Both the position numbers and the translations under genes were made by a program. From Cordylochernes scorpioides (Eukaryota > Arthropoda > Arachnida > Pseudoscorpiones > Chernetidae), in contig CP092879.1 in NCBI GenBank assembly GCA_030710605.1, positions 21,956,801 to 22,020,800 of the forward strand: a stretch of 64,000 bases of DNA. The letters run 5' to 3'. Under the pieces are notes generated by a model, which saw nothing but the letters and a program-made list of their open reading frames with translations, was not told the DNA's origin and made no database searches. Positions 1 to 10,560 of the stretch are shown here, piece after piece (within the stretch, counting starts at the first letter, position 1; each line of letters opens with the position of its first letter).

Positions 1-89
1 CAATTAAAGGGTGGTAATTACTAAATAAAATATAATTACTTAATAAAAAATAAATAATATAAAACCACAACGGCTACGTAACACGTGTC

Positions 90-405
90 TATCTTTTGGA
101 GTGGACTGGAGAGAGGGTCTGGGTCTATCTTTTGGAGTGGACTGGAGAGAGGGTCCGGGTCTGTCTTTTGGAGTGGACTGGAGAGAAGGTCCGGGTCTGT
201 CTTGAAGTAGACTAGAGAGAAGGTCCAGGTATGTCTTGAAATGAACCGAAGAGAGAGTCCAGATCTGTCTTGAAGTGGACTGAAGAGAGGATCCAGATCT
301 GTTTTGAAGTGGATTGAAGAGAGGGTCCGGGCCTGTCTTGAAGTGGACTGGAAAGAGGGTCCGCGTCTGTCTTGAAGTGAGAGGGTTCGGGTCTGTGTCT
401 CAATC
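90..405. repeat. 36-bp minisatellite, about 8-9 degenerate units
   Basis: A unit of about 35-36 bp recurs head to tail. Each copy holds a GGAGTGGACTGGAGAGAGGG-like core followed by TCCGGGTCTGTCTT. The first three copies carry TTTTGGAGTGG where later ones carry TTGAAGTGG, so the array has diverged from left to right. Open frames on either strand here only reflect a unit length divisible by three and are not genes. Confidence 0.9.
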
Positions 406-424
406 ATTATCCTTATTTACAAGT

Positions 425-999
425 GTATATAAAAGTCAGTGTATGTATATATGTATGTATGTATGTTTGTTGGCTACACACGTCCACAATACGTAACTAA
501 TATGGCTGAAATTTTAACAGTATATAGAGTTGAATCTGGAAAACCCTTAGGCAAATTTTCAGGCTTCAATCTCGAATATCCTTGGAGTTATTAACAAATT
601 ATGAACAAATTCTCCCTATTTCACTCGCAACCAGCGCCTCACTGCGGTAACTTCGAGAAGTAAACAACCACTTGGAGCCCTCACACGGCGCGACGGGATT
701 GGGTAGTGACCTTGAGTGACGTAATGACGGCGTAAGGGCAAGTAATCACTTGCTATCATTTTAGGTATATATCAAATTTAAACTATATTCATATAAAAAT
801 CAAAATAATACAATTTTTAAATATTGTTGTGAAAATTTACATTTTTATTTTTATATTTTAAAAATCCACAAAGTTTGGAGCGGGACGTTTCACAAGAGTG
901 ACATCCACGGCGCCAATTTATATTGTGTATAATGAATAGAATTTGAATAAAAATATTTAATCGGGTAAAACCCGGGCGTTGCCTAGGTAATTCGGCTAG
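425..999 (+). mobile_element. Diverged non-autonomous Helitron
   Basis: The right end reads CCCGGGCGTTGCCTAGG, then TAATTCGG, then CTAG followed by T. This is the Helitron 3' arrangement of a GC-rich hairpin, a short spacer and CTRR with an adjacent T. Around 560-660 it matches the internal part of the better-preserved Helitrons at 18387 and 59759, including the block with 'ccttggagttatt' and 'actcgcaaccagcgcc'. The 5' end is decayed: TGTATATAAAAG replaces the usual TC-TATATATA start, so the left boundary is approximate. No Rep/helicase coding is present. Confidence 0.6.
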
Positions 1000-1880
1000 T
1001 CTGCAATAAAATTTAAACACTAACATGTTAAAATAACCAAATATTTGTTAAAATATCTATCATTGTTCAAAGGGATTCAATAGCACTCTAAATCGTGTCT
1101 GCATTTGCGCTAATGAGAGCCATAGCCTTAAAAACGTGTTAGGTTTGACTTTAATCTGTTCGATAATTTGAAACGGAAAACCTTATTTAAATCGTTTAAA
1201 CAAAGAAGAAAAAAAAAGTAGGCAAGGGGATGCCTTTTCAGCACAAAATTTTAAGCAAACCGTTGCTCATTGAAACTCCCAATTAAAAAAAGCAGAGTTT
1301 TGCATTATTAAATTTCTATTCCAAAATTTATTTTACTCCGTAAGAAATAATTTATTCACTCAATTAGCAATCATGTTGAATATTTTCACTTTTTAAAATA
1401 TTGATTTATTTATTTTTTGTTATTTAAATAGAAATTATAGGCGTGGCTGATGTATTTTACCCATTTAAAACAATGATCACTTAGCCAAGGATTATTCTTG
1501 AAGAGATGAAAGTGTCTAATGGAATAGTACAGATAGGTTTTATTATTTTATAATAATTTGGCATATGAGACAATATTAGAATCTATTTTTAGGCTCTCTT
1601 AATCATTGATTGGAATGTTGAAAGGTTTGCTTCATTATAAAATCTACACTGCAGATATATATTTTTATATTTGGCAAAAAAAAAGACAAAAACATCCAGG
1701 GAATATGTGAAAACGTGTTTAGAGCTTTTCTTGATTAATTATGAATGGGTATTTTTGACCAATTCTGAAATAATTAAAAATCAACGATTAGTTGATATTT
1801 ATTCCGACAGATGGCGCAACCATCAGCAACTTTTAGTTGCACGATCAGAAGATTCCTTTTTCTTAGTTCAGGGAAATAAG
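1000..1880. other. AT-rich stretch without a recognisable gene
   Basis: I see no supported gene here. The part at about 1780-1830 (AATCAACGATTAGTT, then ATTCC.A.AGATGGCG) recurs in diverged form at about 7905-7960, so it is a dispersed repeat of unknown class. The short frame at 1671-1889 overlaps that repeat and shows no domain. Confidence 0.5.
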
Positions 1881-1940
1881 TTTATCTAAAAAAAAAAAAT
1901 TAACCAGCGCCTACTACAACTGGAGACTTCCCTAGGAACT

Positions 1941-2432
1941 ATGGCGAAGTCTGTATCGGCTAACTCGGGAAAGATCTGTGAAATCGAGAAAAGGATGGAT
2001 CTCTACGAGATGAAACAGAGGAAAAGAAACTTGATTTTTTTTGGAATAGAAGGTAAAGAAAATGAAAGCCCCGACGAATCTCGCTCGCGGATACAAAAAC
2101 TTATTACAGATAAGATGCAAATATCAGAGGAAATCGAAATACAAAAGTGGAGAAGATTGTCCGGGAAAGTCAATTCACCACTTCTCATTGAGGTACCCGA
2201 ATATAAAGAAAGAATTGTACTTTTGAAGAACTCATTCAAGCTAAGAGATAACAGCATTTTTCTAAATAAAGATTACCCTCCAAATATTGTAAATCAGAGA
2301 AAACTACTAATTAGAAAAAGAAAAGAACTCCTGGATAGAGGAATAAGAGCTAAATTGAGAGACAACACCTTATTAGTGGGAAACACAAGATACTATGTTT
2401 CAAATGACCAAGTTATGGACCAGGGAGGTTAA
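1941..2432 (+). CDS. LINE ORF1 protein
   Basis: This 163-codon frame starts with ATG 47 bp after the element's 5' end and runs to a TAA. The protein is basic and rich in Lys, Glu and Arg. A short predicted coiled-coil-like N-terminus (about residues 8-32) precedes a motif RKRNLIFFGIEGKENES, which resembles the RRM-like start (NLIIFGI/V) of ORF1 proteins in many arthropod LINEs. A conserved-looking LIRKRKELLDRG segment sits near residue 135. No CCHC zinc knuckle is visible. The expected role is binding of LINE RNA in a cytoplasmic ribonucleoprotein; this is inferred from position and motif. ORF2 follows downstream. Confidence 0.75.
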   Translation: MAKSVSANSGKICEIEKRMDLYEMKQRKRNLIFFGIEGKENESPDESRSRIQKLITDKMQISEEIEIQKWRRLSGKVNSPLLIEVPEYKERIVLLKNSFKLRDNSIFLNKDYPPNIVNQRKLLIRKRKELLDRGIRAKLRDNTLLVGNTRYYVSNDQVMDQGG

Positions 2433-2649
2433 CTTTTATAACAACATACAGTTATTAAACATTCTGATGTTAAGCCACATTTTAATAAGATTGAAAAAAT
2501 ATGTAAAAATAAAGATTCAAGTGCTGGCGTTGTACCATATGTAAATACTTTAAATAATGAAATATGCAAATTCGCTCCTAAAAATATTTCAAAGCAAGAT
2601 CATGCTAGGGAAGCGAATATTAGTCTTGAGATTGTAAATGGAAGAATTA

Positions 2650-5600
2650 ACTATGGCGGAAAGAAACAGCTTTCACTGTTGTGCTGGAATATTAACGGTT
2701 TAGTCAGGATTTCATCCACTTTCCCTTTAGTCGATTACCTGAAAAAAATTAACATATTCGCTCTAACTGAAACATGGAATGATCACTACTTAGGATACAA
2801 ACTGAACGGATTTCAATTGATAGAATCTAAGGCCTCCAGAAAACACAAACTGGGTAGATCTTTGGGCGGTATTATCGTCGGAATTGGAAATACTATTAAA
2901 GATTTATTGGTAAATTATGAAATAGAAAAACACTGGATAATTATTACTATAAAATTGAACACCAGAATATTAACATGTATTTTCTTTGTATACCTACCAC
3001 CTAATGAAAATTATATGACTAACAGAAATATTTTACAGGAATGTACAGGAGTTAAAATTTCAGAGGGATACTGGAAGTTGTACTGGCTGGTGATTTGAAC
3101 ACGCGCACAGGAACACAGGGATACCTACACAACCCACTAACTCTGCCCACCTCTTTAAATGCCAGTCGTAACTCTAAAGACGAGGTAATTTCCCCTAATG
3201 CAGTGCAATTTATAAATTTTCTTGAAGATAACCTCCTGGTAATTATTAATGGAAGAACGAAGAGTGATGAAAATGGGGAATACACCTACATATCAGAACG
3301 GGGTTGTTCGGTGGTAAATTACTGTATAGTTTCTCATTCGCTCCTAGTACATAGAATTGATTTGTTGATTAATCCACTTCCATATTCGGATCATATGCCA
3401 ATGGTTATTAAAATGGACTCCAATTTAGATGGAATGAAACTTGAAAGCTCTATACCTCGTACCTTTAAAAAGTACAAATGGGCATCCGAAAAAGAGACTT
3501 CCTTCATACAGAATCTAGTCGCAATACAAGGATCTTGGAATTCACCGATTGAAATGCTAACTAATAATTTCACCAATCAAATCCGGAGTGCAATGCATAC
3601 TGCTGGTATGCAAGTAGTAATAACACCCGATGGTCCTAAATCCAAACCTTGGTTCGATCGTGAGTGCTACTTAACAAAAACAGCTCTAAAATCTCAGCTT
3701 AAAATCTACATAAGATCAAACAGTAAAGGTGACCGCAAGGCATACGCTTTATTAAAAAAAGAAATACTCATCACTTCTGACCGGCAAAAAGAAAACCTAC
3801 TATATTGAAATACAAGAGAGGCTGAAGGAGGTGAGGGACTTTGCGGGTTTTTGGAAAACAATATCACTGTTTAAAAATAGAAGAACAACTCTCGGAAACA
3901 TTTCTATTCAAAAATGGCAACAGTTTTATACCGAACTTCTCGCGACTTCGTCACCAGTCAAGTACGATTTGTCCATAAGAGTTATACTGATGCCAGACGA
4001 CGAGTTAATGGCCGAAATATCCCTGTCGGAGATAACTGGAGAAATCGCTCACTTGAAGCGCAATAAGGCTTGTGGACTTGATAATATTCCTAATGAAGCT
4101 ATAAAACCCTTGCCCCCAGCTTATTTGACTGCCTTAAAAGATATTTACAATAGAGTTCTAAAAACTGGTCAATTCCCAACAACTTGGTGCAAAACAATTA
4201 TACATCCCATCTTTAAAAATGGTGATGCCGACAATCCTCACAATTATCGGGGAATAGCACTTCTAAGCAACCTCGCTAAGCTTTTCTCATCAATACTGAA
4301 AATACGGCTAAGCAACTGGACAGAAAATAGAGCAATTATACCGGAAAATCAAGCGGGTTTCAGAAAAGAATATTCATGCCAGGATCATATTTTTACTTTA
4401 GTCTCACTAATCCAATTAACACTTAGACGTAAAAGACGAAAGCTCTACGCTTTCTTTATCGATCTTAAAAAGGCTTTTGATACGTTGCCCCAAGCTCTCC
4501 TATGGAAAAAACTGTTAGACATCGGATTGAATTTCCGATTTATAAATCTAATTAAGAATTACTACGAAAATATGACAGCTGCGGTGAGATGGAACAATTC
4601 ATTCACTGAATTTATTAAAATAAAATCCGGAGTATTACAGGGTGAACCACTATCTCCTTACTTATTCATACTTTTTATTAACGACCTGATTAGTACTTTT
4701 GACTGCTCGGATATACCTGGTATTTATCTGCCAAAGCATGGAAATATCCATTTGTTACTATATGCAGATGATATTGTACTGATAGGCGAATCTAAGAACA
4801 ATTTGCAGTTAAAAACCAATATGATACGAAAATATTTTGAGGAAAATATGCTAACGCTGAACGAAAACAAATAAAAAATAATGGTATTTCGCAATGGTGG
4901 GAAGCTCTCAAAATCCGATAATTGGTATTGGGGACAACAAACACTGAATCTCACGGAAAGATACATGTATCTAGGATATCCACTCACCTCAACAAACTCA
5001 TTTAAGCAAGCCGCATTATACTATAAGGGTAAAGCTCTCGCTGCCAGTGGTGCGGTATGGCCTAATCTGACCAGGTCGAAGATGAACTCTCTTAAATCCT
5101 CTATGAAACTTCTTGACGCGATGGTTTTATCAACCCTGCTATACGCCGCACCTGTTTGGGCAAATGAGCATACATTAATTGTTGATCAAATTCAGGACTC
5201 ATTTATGCGAAGATATCTAAATCTACCAAGATACACCCCCGGATACATCCTCAGGATAGAATTGGGAAGAGTGTCACTCAGCGTTACAGTCTTGAAACTT
5301 ACCTTAAAGTTTTAGTTGAGAATGCTGGGAATGGGTGAAACTAGACTGCCGTTGCTCTGCTTGTCCCAGCTGTGGGAAATCTCAAACGCAACGAAAAAAT
5401 ATATAGGTTTCACGGGAAGTATAGTTAATATTTTAAACAACATCGGATTTCAATGGCTGAATTGCTGCACATACTATAGAACATTACAAAGAGAAATTCC
5501 CTACATAATCAGGACTGCAATAGACCAATCTCTGCAAAAGGATCACACAAGAATAATAAATTCAAGACTATACCCCCACTATAAAAACATCTGCTCAACT

Positions 5601-5948
5601 CCGTTACCGGAACACTATCTGTCCAGCGATTTCCCGCTCCGGGTCAAACGGTGTATTGCCGGACTGAGAATCCTCCCGGTGCTCTTTGCTGATGATCACC
5701 CCAGAATATTTAAAACAGACGGATGGACATGCGAGATTTGCGGGACAAGAATGGAGCCGGGGCTACATCACCATTTACTCTCATGTATGGGGCTGAAAGA
5801 CGAACGAGAAGTGCTCCTCAGTGAAATAGGCCTTGAGGGACAGTCTTTGGAGCTCCTGTTGAATGAGGTGGTGAGAAACAGAGCTGGAGCTTTTGCGTTG
5901 TTCAAATTTTGGAAGACGGCTGAAGAGAAGAGGAGGCTATATATATAA
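2650..5948 (+). pseudogene. LINE ORF2: endonuclease, reverse transcriptase, Cys/His tail (frameshifted)
   Basis: The domains run in order but in several frames. The APE-like endonuclease begins with LLCWNINGL near 2679, with ALTETW at about 2760 and VLAGDLNTRTG near 3085, broken by a frameshift around 3090. The reverse transcriptase (3831-4874) shows ACGLDNIPNEA, FFIDLKKAFDTL, GVLQGEPLSPYLF and the catalytic YADD at 4761-4772. The palm/thumb continues at 4881 after a stop at about 4872, and a further break lies near 5315. The last segment (5316-5948) ends in a Cys/His cluster, CEICGTRMEPGLHHHLLSC. The catalytic Asp pair is kept, but the frame breaks make this copy non-functional as read. Some breaks could be assembly errors. 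Confidence 0.85.
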
Positions 5949-6159
5949 TCTAATTGATGTAAATAATTATATGCAAATTAGAATGACGAATCCTGTATGG
6001 GACTTTGATTCCAGTAAAAGGCTTGTTGCTGCTGTTGTATATAGTCACAGTGTAGAAAATACTATACTATACCTACTACATATAGGTTTCTCTCTGTAGT
6101 CTTAATTCTCTTCTCTTACTCTGTAAACTGGCGAATCCTATATAGGACGAGAGGTCCTC

Positions 6160-6182
6160 AATAAAGGCTTTTGTTGTTGTTG
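6160..6182 (+). terminator. LINE polyadenylation signal and (TTG)n tail
   Basis: AATAAA at 6160-6165 is followed by GGCTT and then TTG repeats that end exactly where the target-site duplication begins. Confidence 0.7.
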
Positions 6183-6195
6183 TTTATCTAAAAAA

Positions 6196-7042
6196 TATTT
6201 TATAATATCTAGATTTGGGCTTTTCGCCTTTATACAGGAGTTTGTAGGCAGCGTTATATTTAATAATACTCCATAATACTCCTGAAGAAATTCGAAAAAA
6301 GCCCTAAAGCTAGAGATAATACAATTATTTTAAAGAAACTCAATACCTGAACGACCTTTTACCAAATATTATAGGGCGCAAAGGATTATAATTTTTTAAT
6401 ATCTTTTTATTTGATAAAGATGACAAAACTTGAATTTTATTCTTTGAAAAATAGAAGGAAAAGTTATTTTCAATTTGAAAGCTGTATTATATCCTTAATA
6501 TCCAAGACATAATATACAATATATAATACCAAATTTGCATAATGTGCAGATATTTTAAAACTTTCGCTTCAAGGGGTTTAATCATATGGTAAGACATTTC
6601 TAACTCTTCATATATGAATACTTATTTACATATTGCATTTTAATATAAAGTAATAACGCGACATCTATATAGAACAAATGAAAACATTAAGAAGCGAATG
6701 TTAATGTTTTCATTTGCTCTTTTTTACATTTTGATTAAGAAGTATTTTAAATTAATTTTGAAACGTATTTTTAATACTTTATAAATAATAATGATATAAA
6801 ATGTCTTAATAGTATAGATAATTGAAAACATGGTTAAGTAAACAGAAAAGCTTGTAAGGAGAAGGTGATGCAAGCTATTAGAAGTTGCAAGCAGGCGTGT
6901 AGCAGCTAATGACGGGTCGAGGATGGGGGAATCCAATAATCCTGGGACCATTGTACCGATACTTCCGGAGGAGGAGGCAACACAATTACCTGCTGGACCT
7001 CCTAACTAACTTCCTCCATTCTCCTCAGGGACTTCTCCCTCT
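6196..7042. other. AT-rich spacer, no gene seen
   Basis: The stretch has no protein similarity I can recognise. It contains one near-perfect hairpin at 6672-6719, listed separately. Confidence 0.5.
6672..6719. repeat. 19-bp inverted repeat (hairpin)
   Basis: GAACAAATGAAAACATTAA at 6672-6690 pairs with TTAATGTTTTCATTTGCTC at 6701-6719 with one mismatch, around a 10-base loop. It may be the relic of a small foldback element; no flanking duplication is obvious. Confidence 0.75.
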
Positions 7043-7446
7043 GATTTATACATCCTGAGTTTGTCACACCATCAGGAAATATCGGTATTTATTGAGGTTC
7101 TTACTAGTTGAATAAAGTTGGATATACCTGTAATAAGGTTGACGTATAAAGATTTGTTCTTATAAGAATTATTTTGATTTGCACAATTTCCGTTCTAGTG
7201 ATAGGATTTGTCAACTCGTAGAAATACAAGGTTGTCCCAAAAGTGATTTATACATCCTGAGTTTGTCACACCATCAGGAAATATCGGTATTTATTGAGGT
7301 TCTTACTAGTTGAATAAAGTTGGAGAGACCTGTAATAAGGTTGACGTATAAATCTTGTTCTTACAGGAATTATTTTCGATTTGCACAACATCCGTTATAG
7401 AGATAGGATTTGTTCATCTTGTGGAAATATTGACATTTATTATGCG
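7043..7446. repeat. 202-bp tandem duplication
   Basis: The block starting GATTTATACATCCTGAGTTT at 7043 recurs at 7245. The first 75 or so bases are identical between copies and the remainder diverges. A 'gtcccaaaagt' motif at the junction resembles motifs near mariner-type ends, and a degenerate mariner-like coding fragment lies nearby. The block may be a duplicated transposon end. Confidence 0.8.
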
Positions 7447-7969
7447 GTTATTAAGACATCTCCTGATTCGTGTGACTAGAATTTCTGATGGCTAGCGCCA
7501 TTTACCGGAATAAATATAAGGGTTTCCCAAAAGTTCGTGTTTTTCTTAAAAGTTTTTTTTTTAATACTTGTCGAATAAAATTATTACGGCGCATACATAA
7601 TAATACGTAATACAATTACTTTATACATAATACAAATAAATAATAACGGTGAATAATATTGATATTTCAATTTTTTGCAAGTGTTTACGAACTTTTGGAA
7701 GAACCTTGTATCACTTAATCGCGTTGATTTCAATATTTTCATAGAATATTGAACAAATGCCCTTTTCAGGCTTCGGCCCTCGCCAGCGTGGAGCACACTG
7801 TACTTCAACGACCAAAAATGCTGGTCCTAAAGGCTTCCTGAAAAAATATAGAAAGGATATTTGAAGAATTAAGGGGTATTATTCTAGAAAAAAATGATTA
7901 GTAATCAACGATTAGTTTCATTTTATTCCAATAGATGGCGAAAGTTATCAGTAACTTCGAATGGCGGGT
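7447..7969. other. AT-rich, remnants only
   Basis: A short minus-strand frame at 7584-7808 shows no recognisable domain. Bases 7905-7960 are a diverged copy of the dispersed repeat seen at about 1780-1830. Confidence 0.4.
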
Positions 7970-8332
7970 TCATTCCTCCTTTTCGTCTAGGTATGCCATG
8001 TTGAACGTAATGTATGACTCATGGTATAACACGGTGCAACCACACAGATCTTGAGTCACTTGGATATAAAAATGGGGCCTCATTGTCGAACAATGGGTTA
8101 ATAATGACCAGTCTTTGTTGATTTCCGAATTTATCTTAATATTTGGGCCTATCTTCTTCATTAAAAGTTCCCCATCGTAGCTGAAACCTGCAACGGTTAT
8201 GAAGCCCTTTGAGAAAATTCCCTTGCATTCCTCGATCCAGTGCTGACAGATGTTTATTTGAGAGTTAGCGTAGTAAATGACACGAGATTGAGATAAACCC
8301 ATGCCTCGTCCAGTGTAACAACATTCTTCCAT
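7970..8332 (-). pseudogene. Mariner/Tc1-like transposase fragment (degenerate)
   Basis: A 120-codon open frame resembles the catalytic-core region of mariner/maT-type transposases. It contains FSKGFITVAGFSYDGELL, then KIGPNIKINSEI, and ends near AYLDEKEE, where family members have a VMV.AG.S..G block, a K.N.E.Y segment and a Q/HD..P.H...FL.E stretch. The second catalytic Asp region is not intact: the third part reads VLYHESYITF. The piece has no terminal inverted repeats I could find. Similarity is by motif spacing only, so the assignment is tentative. Confidence 0.45.
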
Positions 8333-8989
8333 TTTTATATCCCAGGTCCTTTCATGTATGACCCTGCTTTAGGCCTTGCTTTTCTTGATATGGTGCAGCT
8401 TGAGAACGTGAAATTTACTTTTTACGAATTTTACGCCGATTTCTTACAGATAACACGGTAGAAAGTTGTACTTTGGTTATTGTGGAAATGTTCCTTTAAG
8501 AAGGTAGATTCTCTCTGACAACCATTTCCATTATATTTTTTTCAGTTGGAGGTTTCTTCAGACAACTTTTTCAGAGGAATATTTCGCCAAGTATTATAGA
8601 GATCGAAATTTTCTTCATTATCCTTTATAATTCGATTGATTATGCACTTACCCTAATAGAAATTAGTTTTCCTTTTCGTAATTTTAATAATTTGGATGAA
8701 CGAGTATTTCCTTGGAAAGTCTGTAAACATGAATTTTTACAAAATGACAAATAATATTAGGCACGTCGAATATTTCTAAAAAATTTTTACAATGAAATAT
8801 AAAATTAATGAGGTCGTTTTCTCTTTCTCTCTCTTTTGAATAAATTAAATCACAATTTGAATAAATTTCCCGATTCTTTGTGAATTCGTTCTTTTAAAAC
8901 ATAGAACATCCCCGGTGTATATTTCCGGTCTAAACTGTAGTTTGTGGAATGGAGAAAATGATATTTTTCAAACAGAGTAAGTCTCTAGA
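8333..8989. other. AT-rich spacer, nothing recognisable
   Basis: I see no open frame, repeat unit or motif that supports a feature. The leftmost part may be further decayed transposase sequence. Confidence 0.4.
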
Positions 8990-9270
8990 GCGGATGGCTT
9001 TAATCCGATTAAAACTGAGTGCATTCGTCCCAGCGGCCCGTGCGATCTGTTAAGTTCGGTCTCGTGAATGGAGTGGCCCGATATCAGAAGATCTCTTAAG
9101 CGAAATCTACTGGGATTAAGGAAGTCTACTCATCGTTGGCGGAGTCAATTCGGCTTAGACGGAATATACTGACTCTAGGGGCGAAGTCCACTGAATGGAT
9201 TCTACTGGACTCAGGTGACATCTGCTGGATCTAGACAATATTACTGGATTCAAGCTGCGAGTTCTATTGG
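8990..9270. repeat. Degenerate tandem repeat around a 'tctactggactca' core
   Basis: Variants of TCTACTGGACTCAGGTGACA recur every 25 bp or so, for example 'tctactcatcgttggcgga', 'tctactggactcaggtgaca', 'tctgctggatctagacaata' and 'ttactggattcaagctgcg'. The same pattern reappears at about 9610-9720 and 10060-10085, on the far sides of two LINE fragments. The fragments therefore seem to sit inside an older minisatellite. Confidence 0.5.
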
Positions 9271-9312
9271 ATTTAGATAGAGTCAATTACTCTGCCGATT
9301 TCAATTGGAATC

Positions 9313-9570
9313 ATGCAACATCGATTTCGGAAGATTCCACTTCTGCGGTGTGTACAACGGAATTGTTTGAGATTCTTCGCTCACATCACGCGATGCAGGG
9401 GAATGGAATACACCATATTGACCGGAAAGACGTCTGGGCCACGCATACCTGGACGCCCACCGACACGCTTCGTGAACCAATTAAAGGAACTCACTGGCTT
9501 AACGATCGCCGATATGATACATCGAGCTCAAGACAGAGATGATTGGCGTCGCATCGTGTTTGGGATGTAA
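9313..9570 (+). pseudogene. LINE reverse-transcriptase C-terminal fragment
   Basis: This 85-codon frame matches the well-known C-terminal tail of RTE/CR1-like LINE polymerases. It has a LRFFAHITR block (usually LRFFGHIAR), a GRPPTRFVNQLKELTGL block (usually GRSPTRWSDQI...TGL) and AQDRDDWRRIV before the stop. Only the tail survives, as expected for 5' truncation during target-primed reverse transcription. The frame is intact over this length. Confidence 0.75.
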
Positions 9571-9723
9571 TACGTACAGTGGGTTACAACGTTCGATCGT
9601 GAATAAAATGATTTGCTTACATGCAACATCTGATGGGCTTGGAGGAAGTCTATTGTTCTTGAGAAGAGCCTACTGAACTTGGGAGACGTTTCTTAGACTC
9701 AAGCTATATCTCCAAAGGTCGAC

Positions 9724-10021
9724 ATGATGAAAGATACAGGAGTCGACATCCCATCATTGGTATCTGAACCAAAAGCCTGGAACTATTCTGGAATGTGGGA
9801 TGAACCAACAAGCAGCAACCTATATTTCCAGGCTCAAAACTGGCCATACAAGACCACTCCTCTTTCAGGATGGTGTAAAGACCTTACCACAATGCACCAT
9901 CTTCAAGACCAGAGAGGCCTCACCGAACCACATCTTGGAATGCATGGGAGCCATGGGGTATTCTAACCCTACCAGGATTGTGAATTTGATCAATGAATAT
10001 AGTCTCCATGACCTTGTATAA
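9724..10021 (+). pseudogene. Second LINE 3' fragment with Cys/His tail
   Basis: The frame contains ISRLKTGHTRPLLFQDG followed by a C...NHILEC element. In arthropod LINE ORF2 proteins the block 'SRLRTGHT' is followed by a C-x2-C..H....C cluster and a short tail ending in a helix. The first Cys pair is reduced here, since CTIF stands where C..C is expected. It is a 5'-truncated or fragmentary copy, distinct from the one at 9313. Confidence 0.65.
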
Positions 10022-10087
10022 TTGTACAATGGGATGACAATAATAAAAAAAGCTAAATCCACTAGACGTGGGGGCTGAAGTCTATCA

Positions 10088-10560
10088 CTAATTCAAGATG
10101 ATATTTTCTCTAAGCACATTATTATATTTTGCATGTATATGTAATATTGTTGCAAATGTGCCGACGTATGGATGAACTGGCAGTCGTGTACGTGAGGCGA
10201 GTGTTGATGTTCTTCCCACACGCGGACAACAAGAAGCAGAGGCAGGGCTAGATGTTAACACCGAGAGTGATCGGAAACAGCCCACGGGACAGAGGTAGAG
10301 GCCATGACACAAACTTGGATGCTTATCCCCGAGACATGGAGGGAGAGACTGTATGTTAGACAAAAACCGTCTGCCGAGAGACACCCCCTAGAATCATCTG
10401 CTGCCCCCCTGCCAAAACCTGTCCTGTTTACAGGGGTGTCTCTACAAGAATGTCCCTCGGGACCCCACATGGGCTGGGCGTTGCCTTTTTCCACCCCTCT
10501 GTCCCTGCCACCAGCTGACCGCTCTCTCTTTGGATCTTTATTTTGACGTCACCAATTTTA
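10088..10560. other. GC-richer block of unknown origin
   Basis: Base composition shifts abruptly to GC-rich between about 10160 and 10545, against very AT-rich flanks. Open frames exist on both strands but none carries a recognisable domain. It could be an LTR or UTR of an unidentified element. I could not find a second copy in the window. Confidence 0.3.

Larger units (their letters stand above)
1894..6182 (+). mobile_element. Near full-length APE-type LINE (non-LTR retrotransposon)
   Basis: The element is bounded by the direct repeat TTTATCTAAAAAA at 1881-1893 and 6183-6195, a target-site duplication of 13-14 bp. It has a 5' leader of about 45 bp, ORF1 at 1941, an ORF2 with endonuclease, reverse transcriptase and a C-terminal Cys/His motif, an AATAAA at 6160-6165 and a (TTG)n tail instead of poly(A). 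ORF1 is intact; ORF2 has a handful of frameshifts. Intact ends with few lesions suggest a fairly recent insertion. The clade (Jockey, I, CR1 or R1-like) cannot be settled by eye. Confidence 0.9.

Noticed and set aside
36-407. Two overlapping minus-strand frames with a repeated DPDPLSSPLQ pattern
   Set aside because: They follow the 36-bp minisatellite period and have no other support.
1671-1889. 72-codon plus-strand frame just upstream of the LINE
   Set aside because: It runs through poly-A and the LINE target duplication and contains a dispersed repeat; no domain.
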